In this document: positions 17,351-25,526 of the stretch, in pieces | How positions within the stretch are numbered: position 1 is the stretch's first letter | Layout: each line of letters starts with the position of its first letter | Source: Ramlibacter agri | GTDB lineage: Bacteria; Pseudomonadota; Gammaproteobacteria; Burkholderiales; Burkholderiaceae_C | Reading direction: 5' to 3' | DNA: 64,000 nt | Assembly (NCBI RefSeq): GCF_012927085.1 | Contig: NZ_JABBFX010000003.1 | Span: 682,001-746,000 of the forward strand | The notes under the pieces: model-generated | Databases searched by the model: none | What the model was told of the DNA's origin: nothing | What the model saw: only the letters and a program-made list of their open reading frames with translations | Program-made: the position numbers and the translations under genes

Positions 17351-18532
17351 ATGGACAGCACGGGGCCGCTCGCCGGCATCAAGGTCCTCGATTTCGGGCA
17401 CATGGTGATGGGACCTTCCTGCGGGCTGGTGCTGGCCGACCTCGGTGCCGAGGTCATGCGCATCGAGCCGCCGCAGGGCGATCCCACCCGCAAGCTCAAG
17501 GGTTTCGGCCTGGGCTTCTTCACGTACTTCAATCGCAACAAGTCGAGCGCCCAACTGGACCTGAAGCAGGGCGAGGCGAGCCAGGAGGTGATGCGGCGCG
17601 CGCTCGAATGGGCGGACGTGGTCATCGAGAACTTCGCGCCGGGCGTCATGGCCAGGCTGGGCCTGGGCTACGAAGACGTGGCGAAGGTCAACGCGCGCAT
17701 CGTCTACTGCTCGCTCAAGGGCTACCTGCCAGGCCCCTATCAGGACCGCCTGGCACTCGACGAGGTGGCGCAGATGATGGGCGGCATGGCCTACATGACC
17801 GGGCCCGCGGGAACGCCGCTGCGCGCCGGCGGCTCGGTCGTCGACATCACCGGCGGCGTGTTCGGCGCGGTCGGCATCCTGGCCGCCCTGCGCGAACGCG
17901 AGCGCACCGGCCGCGGCCAGCTGGTCGAAAGTTCGCTGTTCGAGTCGGCGGCCTTCTACACCGGCCAGCACATGGCCTACTTCTCCATGTCGGGCGAGAC
18001 GCCGAAGCCGATGCCCACGCGCAGCCACGTCTTCACCGTCTACGACCTGTTCAAGACCGCCGACAACGACGTCTTCGTCGGCGTCACCAGCGAGCAGCAG
18101 TGGGATCGCTTCTGCCAGGAGTTCGGCTTGGCCCACCTGAAGGCGGATCCCGAACTGGCGACGCAAGCCGATCGCCTGAAGGTGCGGCCGCGCGTGATCG
18201 CCGCGGTCGCCGAGGTGTTCGCGGGCCTGTCCGCCGACGACATCGTCGAACGCTGCGCCGCCGCCAAGCTGCCCGCCGCCAAGGTGAACCGCCCCGACCA
18301 GCTGCTGGACGACCCGCACCTGAAGGCGAGTGGGCAACTGCTGCCCACCACCTTGCCGGACGGCCGCACGGCGACCTTGCCGGCGCTGCCCTTCAAGATG
18401 AACGGCCACAACCTGGGCATCCGCCAGCAGCCGCAGCCCGCGGGCCGGCAGACCCACGGCTTCCTGCGCGCGCTCGGTTATTCCGACGCCGAGATCGCAG
18501 GCCTGGCGCAGGCCCAGGTCATCCCGTCCTGA
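17351..18532 (+). CDS. Class III (CaiB/BaiF) CoA-transferase
   Basis: The ATG at 17351 follows CAGGAGACAGGCAG; the in-frame ATG at 17282 has no such site. The 393-residue enzyme has K-V-L-D-F-G-H-M-V-M-G-P, D-L-G-A-E-V-M-R-I-E-P and the likely catalytic Asp137 in L-A-L-D-E-V-A-Q-M-M-G-G. It shares unusual segments with the CoA-transferase at 11451 (K-G-[FY]-L-P-G-P-Y), showing that they are paralogues. It is the first gene of a nine-gene operon and would form the CoA ester used by the lyase-like enzyme encoded 10 bases downstream. Confidence 0.93.
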   Translation: MDSTGPLAGIKVLDFGHMVMGPSCGLVLADLGAEVMRIEPPQGDPTRKLKGFGLGFFTYFNRNKSSAQLDLKQGEASQEVMRRALEWADVVIENFAPGVMARLGLGYEDVAKVNARIVYCSLKGYLPGPYQDRLALDEVAQMMGGMAYMTGPAGTPLRAGGSVVDITGGVFGAVGILAALRERERTGRGQLVESSLFESAAFYTGQHMAYFSMSGETPKPMPTRSHVFTVYDLFKTADNDVFVGVTSEQQWDRFCQEFGLAHLKADPELATQADRLKVRPRVIAAVAEVFAGLSADDIVERCAAAKLPAAKVNRPDQLLDDPHLKASGQLLPTTLPDGRTATLPALPFKMNGHNLGIRQQPQPAGRQTHGFLRALGYSDAEIAGLAQAQVIPS

Positions 18533-18542
18533 AGGAAAAGAG

Positions 18543-19484
18543 ATGAGCGACATCCCGAAGAAGGTCCACATCCGCGAGGAAGGCCCGCGCGAAGGCTTCC
18601 AGATCGAGCCCGGCCCCATCAGCACGGCCGACAAGATCGCCTTGATCGACGCCCTCTCCGACACCGGCGTCGACCACATCCAGACCGTTTCCTTCGTCAA
18701 CCCGAAGGCGGTGCCGGGCTGGGCCGATGCCGACGCAGTCGTGCGCGGCATGAAAAAGAAGGACGGCGTCGAGTACACGGCGCTGTGGTTCAACGAGCAG
18801 GGCCTGCAGCGTGCGCTGGCGCACCAGGACAAGCTGCACGTCACCGGCGCGCTGATCGGCTCGGCCTCCGACGTCTTCTGCAGGAAGAACCTGAACCGCT
18901 CGATCGCGGAACACACGGAGGTGATGCGCAAGCAGGCGGCTTCGCTGGTGGCCAACGCGGTGCCGATCCGGCGCGTGGGCGTGATGGCTGCCTTCGGCTG
19001 CAACTACTCGGGCGAGGTCAGCGTGCAGCAGGCGCTGGAGGCGGCTGAAACGGGCATGAGCATTGCCCGCGAAGCCGGCGCCCGCATCGAGGAGATCACG
19101 CTCGCCGACAGCATGGGCTGGTGCACGCCGGCGCGCACCGAGCGGCTGGTCGGCGCCTTCCGCGAGCGCTGGCCCGAGGTGGAGCTGATCCTGCACCTGC
19201 ATGACACCCGCGGCATGGGCGTGGCCAGTGCGCACGCGGCGCTCAGGATGGGTGTCACCAGCTTCGACAGCACGGTGGCGGGCCTGGGCGGCTGCCCCTT
19301 CGCGGGCCGGCCCGGCGCCACCGGCAACATCGCCAGCGAGGAGCTGGTGCTGCTGTGCCACGAGATGGGCATTGAAACCGGCGTCGACCTCGAGGCGCTG
19401 ATCGAAGTGGGCCGCATGGCGGAGCGCCTGGTGGGCCATCCGCTGCCCAGCACCTTGCTGCGCTCGGGCAGCTACCAGACATAA
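18543..19484 (+). CDS. HMG-CoA lyase-like enzyme with altered metal-site motif
   Basis: The 313-residue DRE-TIM barrel protein has the lyase signature V-A-G-L-G-G-C-P-F-A-G-R-P-G-A-T-G-N with the active-site Cys and the metal strand L-H-L-H-D-T-R-G-M-G. At the N-terminus the canonical R-D-G-L-Q is R-E-G-F-Q (Arg16-Glu17), so the metal-binding Asp is replaced by Glu. The enzyme may accept a different acyl-CoA from HMG-CoA lyase proper. It is preceded by AAGGAAAAGAG, lies 10 bases after the CoA-transferase and precedes a Bug gene. Confidence 0.87.
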   Translation: MSDIPKKVHIREEGPREGFQIEPGPISTADKIALIDALSDTGVDHIQTVSFVNPKAVPGWADADAVVRGMKKKDGVEYTALWFNEQGLQRALAHQDKLHVTGALIGSASDVFCRKNLNRSIAEHTEVMRKQAASLVANAVPIRRVGVMAAFGCNYSGEVSVQQALEAAETGMSIAREAGARIEEITLADSMGWCTPARTERLVGAFRERWPEVELILHLHDTRGMGVASAHAALRMGVTSFDSTVAGLGGCPFAGRPGATGNIASEELVLLCHEMGIETGVDLEALIEVGRMAERLVGHPLPSTLLRSGSYQT

Positions 19485-19501
19485 ACAGGAGACGTGTGAC
19501 C

Positions 19502-20458
19502 ATGATTCGCCGAACCCTTCTCGCCTTGCTCACCGGTCTCGCGGTGGCAGGGGCAGCCTCAGCGCAAGGCAGCTGGCCCTCCAGGCCGATCCGCGTCATC
19601 GTGCCTTACCCGCCCGGCGGCCCGGTGGATTCGATCGCGCGCTTCCTCGTGCCGGGTCTGAGCAAGGAGCTCGGCCAGCCCATCGTCGTCGACAACCGGG
19701 CCGGCGCGGCCGGCCTGATCGGCGTCGCCGCCACCGTGAACGCGGAGCCGGATGGCTACACCTTCGGCATCGGCGCGCTCGGCCACTTTGCCGTGCAGCC
19801 GCACGTGGGCAAGGTGCCTTACAAGCTGGAGGACGTCAACTACGTCACCCTGATGACCCAGAGCCCGCACGTGTTCATCGTGAATCCGGCGCAGGGCTAC
19901 CCGGACCTGAAGTCGGTGATCGAGGCTGCCCGCAAGGCGCCCGGCAAGCTGAATTACGGCTCGCCCGGCTCGGGCAGCAGCACCCACCTGGATGGCGAGC
20001 TGTTGCAGCAGGAAGCGAAGATCGAGATCCAGCACGTGCCCTACAAGGGCGGCCCGGCGGCCGTGACCGCGATGGTCGGCGGCGAAGTCCAGCTGCTGTC
20101 GGTGGAGGTCTCCGTCGGCATGAGCGTGCAGCAGAAGGTGCGCATCGCCGCCGTCATGGCGGACAAGCGGCTGCCGCAGCTGCCCAAGGTGCCGACCATG
20201 GTGGAACTGGGCTACCCGAACGTGGTGTCGAGCTCCATGTACGGAATGATCGCGCCGAAGAACACGCCGCGCGAAATCACCGAGAAGTTCCGCCTCGCCG
20301 TCATCCAGGCGCTGAACGCGCCCGAGGTCAAGAGCCGCCTCAATGCGCAAGGCCAGTCCGTCGTCACCGGCACCCCGGAGGAATTCCGCAAGCTGATGGA
20401 AGCCGAGTCGGCGAAGTGGGGCTCGATGATCAAGGCGCGCAACATCAAGGTCGACTGA
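19502..20458 (+). CDS. Bug/TctC-family periplasmic binding protein
   Basis: The ATG at 19502 is favoured over the in-frame GTG at 19496 because AGGAG is correctly spaced only for the former. The signal peptide covers about residues 1-21 and ends A-S-A-Q. V-V-D-N-R-A-G-A-A-G, E-P-D-G-Y-T and H-V-P-Y-K-G-G-P are present. Unlike several others in the window, its pocket region carries Q-L-L-S-V-E-V-S-V-G-M. Length is 318 residues. As third gene of the operon after the CoA-transferase and lyase it is probably the receptor for their substrate, a carboxylic acid by analogy. Confidence 0.94.
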   Translation: MIRRTLLALLTGLAVAGAASAQGSWPSRPIRVIVPYPPGGPVDSIARFLVPGLSKELGQPIVVDNRAGAAGLIGVAATVNAEPDGYTFGIGALGHFAVQPHVGKVPYKLEDVNYVTLMTQSPHVFIVNPAQGYPDLKSVIEAARKAPGKLNYGSPGSGSSTHLDGELLQQEAKIEIQHVPYKGGPAAVTAMVGGEVQLLSVEVSVGMSVQQKVRIAAVMADKRLPQLPKVPTMVELGYPNVVSSSMYGMIAPKNTPREITEKFRLAVIQALNAPEVKSRLNAQGQSVVTGTPEEFRKLMEAESAKWGSMIKARNIKVD

Positions 20459-20531
20459 CATGCCGATCGGCGCAAGTCAGGGTTGCGCCCGCCCGGCTGC
20501 CATTGCGCCGGGCGCTGCCTATCATGGTCCC

Positions 20532-21104
20532 ATGCCCCGTCTTCCCCTGTTCCCCACCGCTTCCATGGACCCGGCCCAGCAGGCCGTCCTGGACAAGATC
20601 CTCTCAGGCCCGCGCGGCAAGATCCAGGGCCCGCTGCGCGCAGCCCTGCACAACCCCGAGCTGGCCGACAAGTGGCAGGCGCTCGGCGCGCTGCTGCGCT
20701 ACGGCACTTCGCTGCCGCCGCGTCTTTCCGAGATCGCCATTCTCGTGACCGGCCGCGCGTGCCGCTCGCCCTTCGAGTGGTATGCGCACCGCATCGAAGG
20801 CGAGAAGGCCGGCCTGGAGCCCGCCTTCCTCGCAGCGCTGCTGGCGCAAACCGAGCCGGCCGGCATGTCCGAGGACGACGCAGCCGTCTGGCGCTACTCG
20901 GTCGAACTGAACGCGCACAAGTCGGTGTCCGATGCCACCTATCGCGCGGCGCTGGCGCGCTTCGGCGAGAAGGGCGTCGTGGAACTCACCGCGCTGGTCG
21001 GCTACTACACGATGGTGGCGATGACCCTCAACTGCCACGAGATCCCGCTGCCCGAAGGCGTGGCGCCGGCTTTCGCGCTGCCGCAGCAGGAGGAACTGAA
21101 GTGA
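20532..21104 (+). CDS. Carboxymuconolactone decarboxylase-family (AhpD fold) protein
   Basis: The ATG at 20532 is used; the frame extends upstream to 20460 but without conserved residues. The 190-residue all-helical protein has G-A-L-L-R-Y-G-T-S-L-P-P-R-L-S-E and F-E-W-Y-A-H-R-I-E-G, matching the PF02627 core with the E-x-x-x-x-x-H arrangement. It lacks the C-x-x-C of AhpD peroxidases, so a decarboxylase or lactone-processing role fits better than a redox role. The next start (GTG 21101) overlaps its stop, so it is coupled to the LigI-like hydrolase gene. A ring-cleavage product substrate is inferred. Confidence 0.87.
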   Translation: MPRLPLFPTASMDPAQQAVLDKILSGPRGKIQGPLRAALHNPELADKWQALGALLRYGTSLPPRLSEIAILVTGRACRSPFEWYAHRIEGEKAGLEPAFLAALLAQTEPAGMSEDDAAVWRYSVELNAHKSVSDATYRAALARFGEKGVVELTALVGYYTMVAMTLNCHEIPLPEGVAPAFALPQQEELK

Positions 21105-21925
21105 CCGCCGACGCCCTGGATGCGGGCGGCTGGGACTGCCACGCCCACCTGTTCGGCCCTTACGAGCGGTTCCCGCTCGCGGCCGACCGCAGCTACACGC
21201 CGCCGGAAGCGGTGGAGCCGCAGTACCTGGCCTTGCTGCGCCGGCTCGGCCTCACCAACGGCGTGCTGGTGCATCCCAGCGCCTATGGCGACGACCACTC
21301 GCTGCTGCTCCACGCGCTGGCCGCACAGCCCGCGCTGCGCGGCGTCGTCGTGGTTCGACCCGGCAGCCCGCTGCCGCTGGCCGGCTTGCGCGAACGCGGT
21401 GTGCGCGGCGCGCGCTTCAGCCATCGCAGCGGCGCGGGCGCCAACTTTGCCGGCAGCGCGTCCTTCCAGGACCTGCAGGCGCTGGCGCCGCAGCTGGCCG
21501 ATGCCGGCCTGCACGCCGAGCTCTGGACCGATTGCAAGGCGCTGCCGGAAATCGCCGACGAGCTCTTGAAACTGCCCGTGCCGGTGGTGATCGACCACAT
21601 GGGCGGCTTCGACGTGAACGCCGGCGTCGATGAACCCGGCTTCCGCACCTTGCTGCGCCTGCTGGAAAGCGGGCAGGTGTGGGTGAAGCTGTGCGCCTAC
21701 CGCAACCTGCTGAACGTGCCGGACTGGGAAGCCGGCCGCGCGTTCCAGCAGGCGATGGTGGCTGCCAACGCCGAACGCCTGGTGTGGGGCAGCGACTGGC
21801 CGCACCTGCGTGTGACGCCGGCCCCGGACGCCGTGCAGCTGCTCGACATGTTCATGGATTGGGCCGGCAGCGATGCCGTGGTACGGCAGGTGCTGTCCGC
21901 CAATCCGGAGCGCCTTTACAGCTAA
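21101..21925 (+). CDS. Amidohydrolase resembling 2-pyrone-4,6-dicarboxylate hydrolase (LigI)
   Basis: The gene begins at a GTG overlapping the previous stop, with CAGGAGG in front. The 274-residue protein opens W-D-C-H-A-H-L-F-G-P followed by R-F-P-L-A and R-S-Y-T-P-P, which strongly resembles LigI. V-V-I-D-H-M-G-G lies in the middle and W-G-S-D-W-P-H near the end supplies the metal Asp. LigI hydrolyses the pyrone made in the protocatechuate 4,5-cleavage route. With the carboxymuconolactone-decarboxylase-fold neighbour and a PrpF-type isomerase at 12623, a lactone-hydrolysis step in aromatic acid breakdown is plausible. The exact lactone is unproven. Confidence 0.85.
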   Translation: MTADALDAGGWDCHAHLFGPYERFPLAADRSYTPPEAVEPQYLALLRRLGLTNGVLVHPSAYGDDHSLLLHALAAQPALRGVVVVRPGSPLPLAGLRERGVRGARFSHRSGAGANFAGSASFQDLQALAPQLADAGLHAELWTDCKALPEIADELLKLPVPVVIDHMGGFDVNAGVDEPGFRTLLRLLESGQVWVKLCAYRNLLNVPDWEAGRAFQQAMVAANAERLVWGSDWPHLRVTPAPDAVQLLDMFMDWAGSDAVVRQVLSANPERLYS

Positions 21926-21934
21926 GGATTGCAA

Positions 21935-22903
21935 ATGGGTCTGGGAAAAGTTCTGGTCACGGCCGCTTCGGTGAAGGGCTGCGAACCCGCGCTGCGGTTG
22001 ATGCGCGAAGCGGGCTGCGACGTCCACCTGGCGACGTCGCCGCAGCCGCTGGACGAGAACTGGCAGCTGGAACAGACGCGCGACGTCGCCGCCCTGGTGT
22101 TCGCGATGGAGCCGGTGTCGGCGCGGCTGCTGGAGAACGCGCAAGCGCTGAAGATCATTGCGCGACCCGGCGTCGGCTATGACACGGTCGACGTCGCCGC
22201 CGCCACCCGGCGCGGCGTGGCGGTGACCATCGCCGAAAGCACCAACCACGAGAGCGTGGCCGACTTCACGCTGGGCCTGCTGCTGATGGCGGCGCGCGGC
22301 ATGCTGCCCTGCGCCAACAGCGTGCAGCAGCATGGCTGGGACCGAGTCACCGGCACTGAAGCCTGGCGCAAGACGCTGGCGATCGTCGGCCTGGGGCGAA
22401 TCGGCAAGGCGGTGGTGAAGCGCGCCCAGGGTTTCGACATGCGCGTGCTGGTGGTCAGCCGCAGGCGCGACGAGGACTTTGCGCGAAGCCATGGGGTCGA
22501 GTACGTGGACCTGGACACGGCGCTGCGCGAGGCCGATTTCCTGTCGCTGCATGCTCCCTTGACGCCCGAGACGGCCAACCTGCTCGACGCCGCCGCGATC
22601 GCGAAGATGAAGCCGGGCGCCTACCTGGTCAACACCTCGCGCGGCGGGCTGGTCGACGAGGAAGCGCTTGCCGCCGCGGTGCGCAGCGGCCGGCTGGCCG
22701 GCGCGGCTGTCGACGTGCTGCGCAGCCAGGGCGCCAACAGCCCCAGCCCGCTGATCGGCGTGCCGGGGATCATCGTCACGCCGCACATGGCGACGCTGTC
22801 GCGCGAGTCCATGGAGCGGGTCGCGATGTCGGTCGCTCGCGCAGTGGTCGCGCGGCTGCGGGGCGAGCGGCCGGCCGGCCTGGTGAATCCGCAGGTGGCC
22901 TGA
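21935..22903 (+). CDS. D-isomer-specific 2-hydroxyacid dehydrogenase
   Basis: The ATG at 21935 is used rather than the in-frame TTG at 21929 because AAGGA is better spaced. The 322-residue enzyme has the NAD motif V-G-L-G-R-I-G near residue 150, the substrate Arg in N-T-S-R-G-G-L-V-D-E and the catalytic His in T-P-H-M-A-T. It resembles phosphoglycerate dehydrogenase-like members with no ACT or other regulatory domain. It would interconvert a 2-keto acid and a D-2-hydroxy acid. In this operon it may reduce or oxidise the keto acid released by the lyase-like enzyme, which is inference. Confidence 0.93.
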   Translation: MGLGKVLVTAASVKGCEPALRLMREAGCDVHLATSPQPLDENWQLEQTRDVAALVFAMEPVSARLLENAQALKIIARPGVGYDTVDVAAATRRGVAVTIAESTNHESVADFTLGLLLMAARGMLPCANSVQQHGWDRVTGTEAWRKTLAIVGLGRIGKAVVKRAQGFDMRVLVVSRRRDEDFARSHGVEYVDLDTALREADFLSLHAPLTPETANLLDAAAIAKMKPGAYLVNTSRGGLVDEEALAAAVRSGRLAGAAVDVLRSQGANSPSPLIGVPGIIVTPHMATLSRESMERVAMSVARAVVARLRGERPAGLVNPQVA

Positions 22904-22991
22904 GAGCAAAGCAGGTATGACGCCGCGGTTCTATCGCGCCGCCGCGGCGCCGCCCAGAATGGCGCGACAAGAGAAGAACAGGAGACAAGGC

Positions 22992-23960
22992 ATGAAGAGG
23001 CTGCTGTGCGCCTGGATGGCGCTTGCCTGCACGTGTTTCGCGACCCAGGCGGGCGCGCAGGACTTCCCCCGCCAAGCGATCAAGCTGATCGTGCCTTTCG
23101 CTGCCGGCGGACCCGCCGACACGCAGGCACGCTGGGTTGCCACGAAACTCGCCGCGGCCCTGGGCCAGCCGGTGGTGGTGGACGACCGCGGCGGCGCGGG
23201 CGGCATCGTCGGCACGCAGGCGGTCGTGAACGCGGCGCCGGACGGCTACACGCTGCTGTTCTCCTCGGTGGGCGCGATTGCCATCGCGCCTTACCTGATG
23301 TCCAAGGTGCCTTACGACCCGGCGACGGCACTGGCGCCCGTGATCCGCGTCGCGACCGCTCCCACGGTGCTCGTGACGAGCGCGAACTCGAAATACCCGG
23401 ACCTCGCCGCGCTGGTGGCGGACGCCAAGGCGCGCCCCGGCAAGGTCAGCTTCGCCAGCGCCGGGCCCGGCACGACCACGCAGCTCGGCTCCGAACTGCT
23501 GAAGCGCGAAGCCGGCATAGACATGGTCCACATTCCCTACAAGGGCGCAGCGCCGGCCATCACCGACGTGATCGCCGGCACGGTGGACGTGATGTTCGCC
23601 GATGCGCCGGTGGTGCTGCCCTTCGTCAAGAGCGGCAAGCTGCGGGCGTTGACCATAGGCACGCCGAAGCGCGCGTCCGCCTTGCCCGACGTGCCGACCA
23701 CCGCGGAGGCCGGGCACACGGGCGTGCTGGTCTCGACCTGGTACGGCGTGCTGGCGCCGGCGAAGACGCCGCCGGCCGTCGTCAAGCGGCTGAACACCGC
23801 GCTGAACAACATCCTGTCCTCGCCCGACGCGGTGGCCTTCTTCGGCAGCCAGTCGGTGGACATCAACGGGGGCTCGCCGGAGGAATTCGGCAGCTTCATT
23901 GCTTCGGAAGCGAAGCGCTGGACGGCGCTGGCGCGGGACGCCGGCGTCAAGATGGATTGA
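22992..23960 (+). CDS. Bug/TctC-family periplasmic binding protein
   Basis: The ATG at 22992 follows AGGAGACAAGGC. The signal peptide is unusually rich in Cys (L-C-A-W-M-A-L-A-C-T-C-F) and ends G-A-Q near residue 22. There is no standard lipobox with the right spacing, so a plain Sec signal is more likely than a lipoprotein. V-V-V-D-D-R-G-G-A-G-G, A-P-D-G-Y-T and H-I-P-Y-K-G are present, and length is 322 residues. The gene lies between the 2-hydroxyacid dehydrogenase and fumarase genes and is the second receptor gene of this operon. Confidence 0.94.
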   Translation: MKRLLCAWMALACTCFATQAGAQDFPRQAIKLIVPFAAGGPADTQARWVATKLAAALGQPVVVDDRGGAGGIVGTQAVVNAAPDGYTLLFSSVGAIAIAPYLMSKVPYDPATALAPVIRVATAPTVLVTSANSKYPDLAALVADAKARPGKVSFASAGPGTTTQLGSELLKREAGIDMVHIPYKGAAPAITDVIAGTVDVMFADAPVVLPFVKSGKLRALTIGTPKRASALPDVPTTAEAGHTGVLVSTWYGVLAPAKTPPAVVKRLNTALNNILSSPDAVAFFGSQSVDINGGSPEEFGSFIASEAKRWTALARDAGVKMD

Positions 23961-23962
23961 GC

Positions 23963-24832
23963 ATGGGCATCAGCCAGGACACGATCAAGCAGGTCACCGC
24001 GCAGCTTTACGACCGCTCGCTGCGTGGCATCCCCAAGGACACCGAGGCCGCGCTGCGCCGGGCCGACGCGGCCGAGAGCAACGAGACCGCCCGCCACACG
24101 CTGCGCATCATGCTGCAGAGCGCGGAGGCGGCGCAGCGCGAGCAGCACTTCATCTGCTCCGACGCCGGCGTGCCGGTCTACTTCGTCAAGGTCGGCGCGC
24201 AGGCGCGCTTCGACGGCAGCGTGCGCCAGGCCATCACCGATGGCTTCGCCGAGCTGGTGGCTTCGATCCAGCCGCCGCTGTTGCCGCACGTGACGCATCC
24301 GTTGACCCTGGAGCGTGGCTACCAGGGCAAGGGCATGCCCATCGTCACCTTCGACATGGTGGACGACTGCGACTACGTCGAGATCACCTGTTCGCCCAAG
24401 GCGCTGGGCTCCGGCCGCTGGGCCGCGCTGCAGATCTTCAGCTTCCCGGACCTGAAGACGATCGAGACTTTCGTGCTGGACACGGTCATCCAGGCCGGCT
24501 CGCAGCCTTGCCCGCCGGTGGTGATCGGCGTCGGCATCGGCGGCACCTTCGACTACGCGGCGAAGATGGCCAAGGAGGCTACCCTGCGCCCGATCGGCGA
24601 GAAGCATCCGGAGAAGATCGTGGCCGACATGGAGCGGCGCCTCGTGCAGGCGGTGAACCAGACCGGCTTCGGCCCCATGGGCACCGGCGGCGACAGCACC
24701 GCGATGGCGGTACACGTGAACTACTGCGCCGGCCACGGCTTCACGCCGGTGGCGGTGGCCTTCAACTGCTGGATCAACCGGCGCACCAAGGCGCGGCTGT
24801 ACAACGACGGCCGCGTCGAAACCCTGGAGTGA
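23963..24832 (+). CDS. Class I fumarate hydratase-type alpha subunit (FumA/TtdA N-terminal part)
   Basis: The start lies two bases after the Bug stop. The 289-residue protein matches the N-terminal domain of class I iron-sulfur hydratases. Cysteines in F-I-C-S-D-A-G (Cys65), E-I-T-C-S-P-K and Q-P-C-P-P-V-V-I-G are candidates for the 4Fe-4S ligands. V-G-I-G-G-T-F-D-Y-A-A-K-M-A-K-E is a family hallmark. Split enzymes of this kind hydrate fumarate or dehydrate tartrate or other 2-hydroxydicarboxylates. Next to a Bug gene and a hydroxyacid dehydrogenase, a dedicated catabolic hydratase is as likely as a housekeeping fumarase. Confidence 0.92.
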   Translation: MGISQDTIKQVTAQLYDRSLRGIPKDTEAALRRADAAESNETARHTLRIMLQSAEAAQREQHFICSDAGVPVYFVKVGAQARFDGSVRQAITDGFAELVASIQPPLLPHVTHPLTLERGYQGKGMPIVTFDMVDDCDYVEITCSPKALGSGRWAALQIFSFPDLKTIETFVLDTVIQAGSQPCPPVVIGVGIGGTFDYAAKMAKEATLRPIGEKHPEKIVADMERRLVQAVNQTGFGPMGTGGDSTAMAVHVNYCAGHGFTPVAVAFNCWINRRTKARLYNDGRVETLE

Positions 24833-24836
24833 TGCG

Positions 24837-25451
24837 ATGGCTGTCCAGGAACACCGCCTGAACTTTCCCTTGAGCGAAGCCGACGCCCGCCGCCTGCGCG
24901 CCGGCGACCTGGTGACGCTCGATGGCGAGATCGTCGTCACGGCCGGCATGCCCACGCACGAGCGGCTGCTGCGCTGCCTGGACGGCGACGAGCCGCTGCC
25001 CATGCAGTTGCAGGAAGCCTCGGTCATGCACCTGGGGAGCTACAGCCGCGAGGCGGATGGGCGCTTCGAGGTGCTGTACATCAACCCGACGACCAGCACG
25101 CGCTTCAATCCCTTCATGCCGCGTCTCTTGCGTGGCTTCCGCTGGCACGCCGTGGGCGGCAAGGGCGGGCTGGATCGCGCCTCGGCCGAGGCCTTGCAGG
25201 AAGTGGGCGGGGTCTACCTGTCCTTCCTCGGTGGCGGCTGCACGCTGCTGTCGCATGCGATCGAGGAGGTGAGGCAGGTGGGGTGGAGCGACATGCTCAC
25301 GCACTACCGGCTGGTGCGCCTGAAGGTGAAGGGGCTGGGGCCGACCACGGTCGGTATCGATGCGCAGGGCCGCAGCCTGTACGACGACGAGAAGGCGGCG
25401 GCGCAGGCGCGCCGCGCGGCGATCATTGCGCAGATGGACGCCGCGCGATAA
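24837..25451 (+). CDS. Class I fumarate hydratase-type beta subunit (FumA/TtdB C-terminal part)
   Basis: The 204-residue partner of the preceding gene starts five bases after it. It has the C-terminal hydratase domain: L-R-A-G-D-L-V-T-L-D-G-E-I-V-V-T near residue 21, A-G-M-P-T-H-E-R, then G-P-T-T-S-T-R-F equivalents (N-P-T-T-S-T-R-F) and V-G-G-K-G-G-L. A trailing charged helix ends the protein. The two subunits should form the heterodimer of tartrate dehydratase or split fumarase enzymes. It closes the operon, and a palindromic repeat follows at once. Confidence 0.92.
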   Translation: MAVQEHRLNFPLSEADARRLRAGDLVTLDGEIVVTAGMPTHERLLRCLDGDEPLPMQLQEASVMHLGSYSREADGRFEVLYINPTTSTRFNPFMPRLLRGFRWHAVGGKGGLDRASAEALQEVGGVYLSFLGGGCTLLSHAIEEVRQVGWSDMLTHYRLVRLKVKGLGPTTVGIDAQGRSLYDDEKAAAQARRAAIIAQMDAAR

Positions 25452-25454
25452 ACC

Positions 25455-25519
25455 TTCGTCATTCCCGCGAAGGCGGGAACCCAGGGCGCCCTGGGCCCCC
25501 GCCTGCGCGGGGTGACGAA
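25455..25519. repeat. Palindromic intergenic repeat, likely bidirectional terminator
   Basis: Outer arms TTCGTCA (25455-25461) and TGACGAA (25513-25519) enclose CCCGCG-AAGGCGGG and CCCCGCCTGCGCGGGG segments that pair with each other. At the centre is the perfect 16-base palindrome CCCAGGGCGCCCTGGG (25480-25495). It lies between the convergent fumarase beta and GST genes. This resembles the dispersed CATTCCCGCG-type elements of betaproteobacteria; copy number cannot be judged from one window. No T-run is present. Confidence 0.7.
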
Positions 25520-25526
25520 CGCGGAT

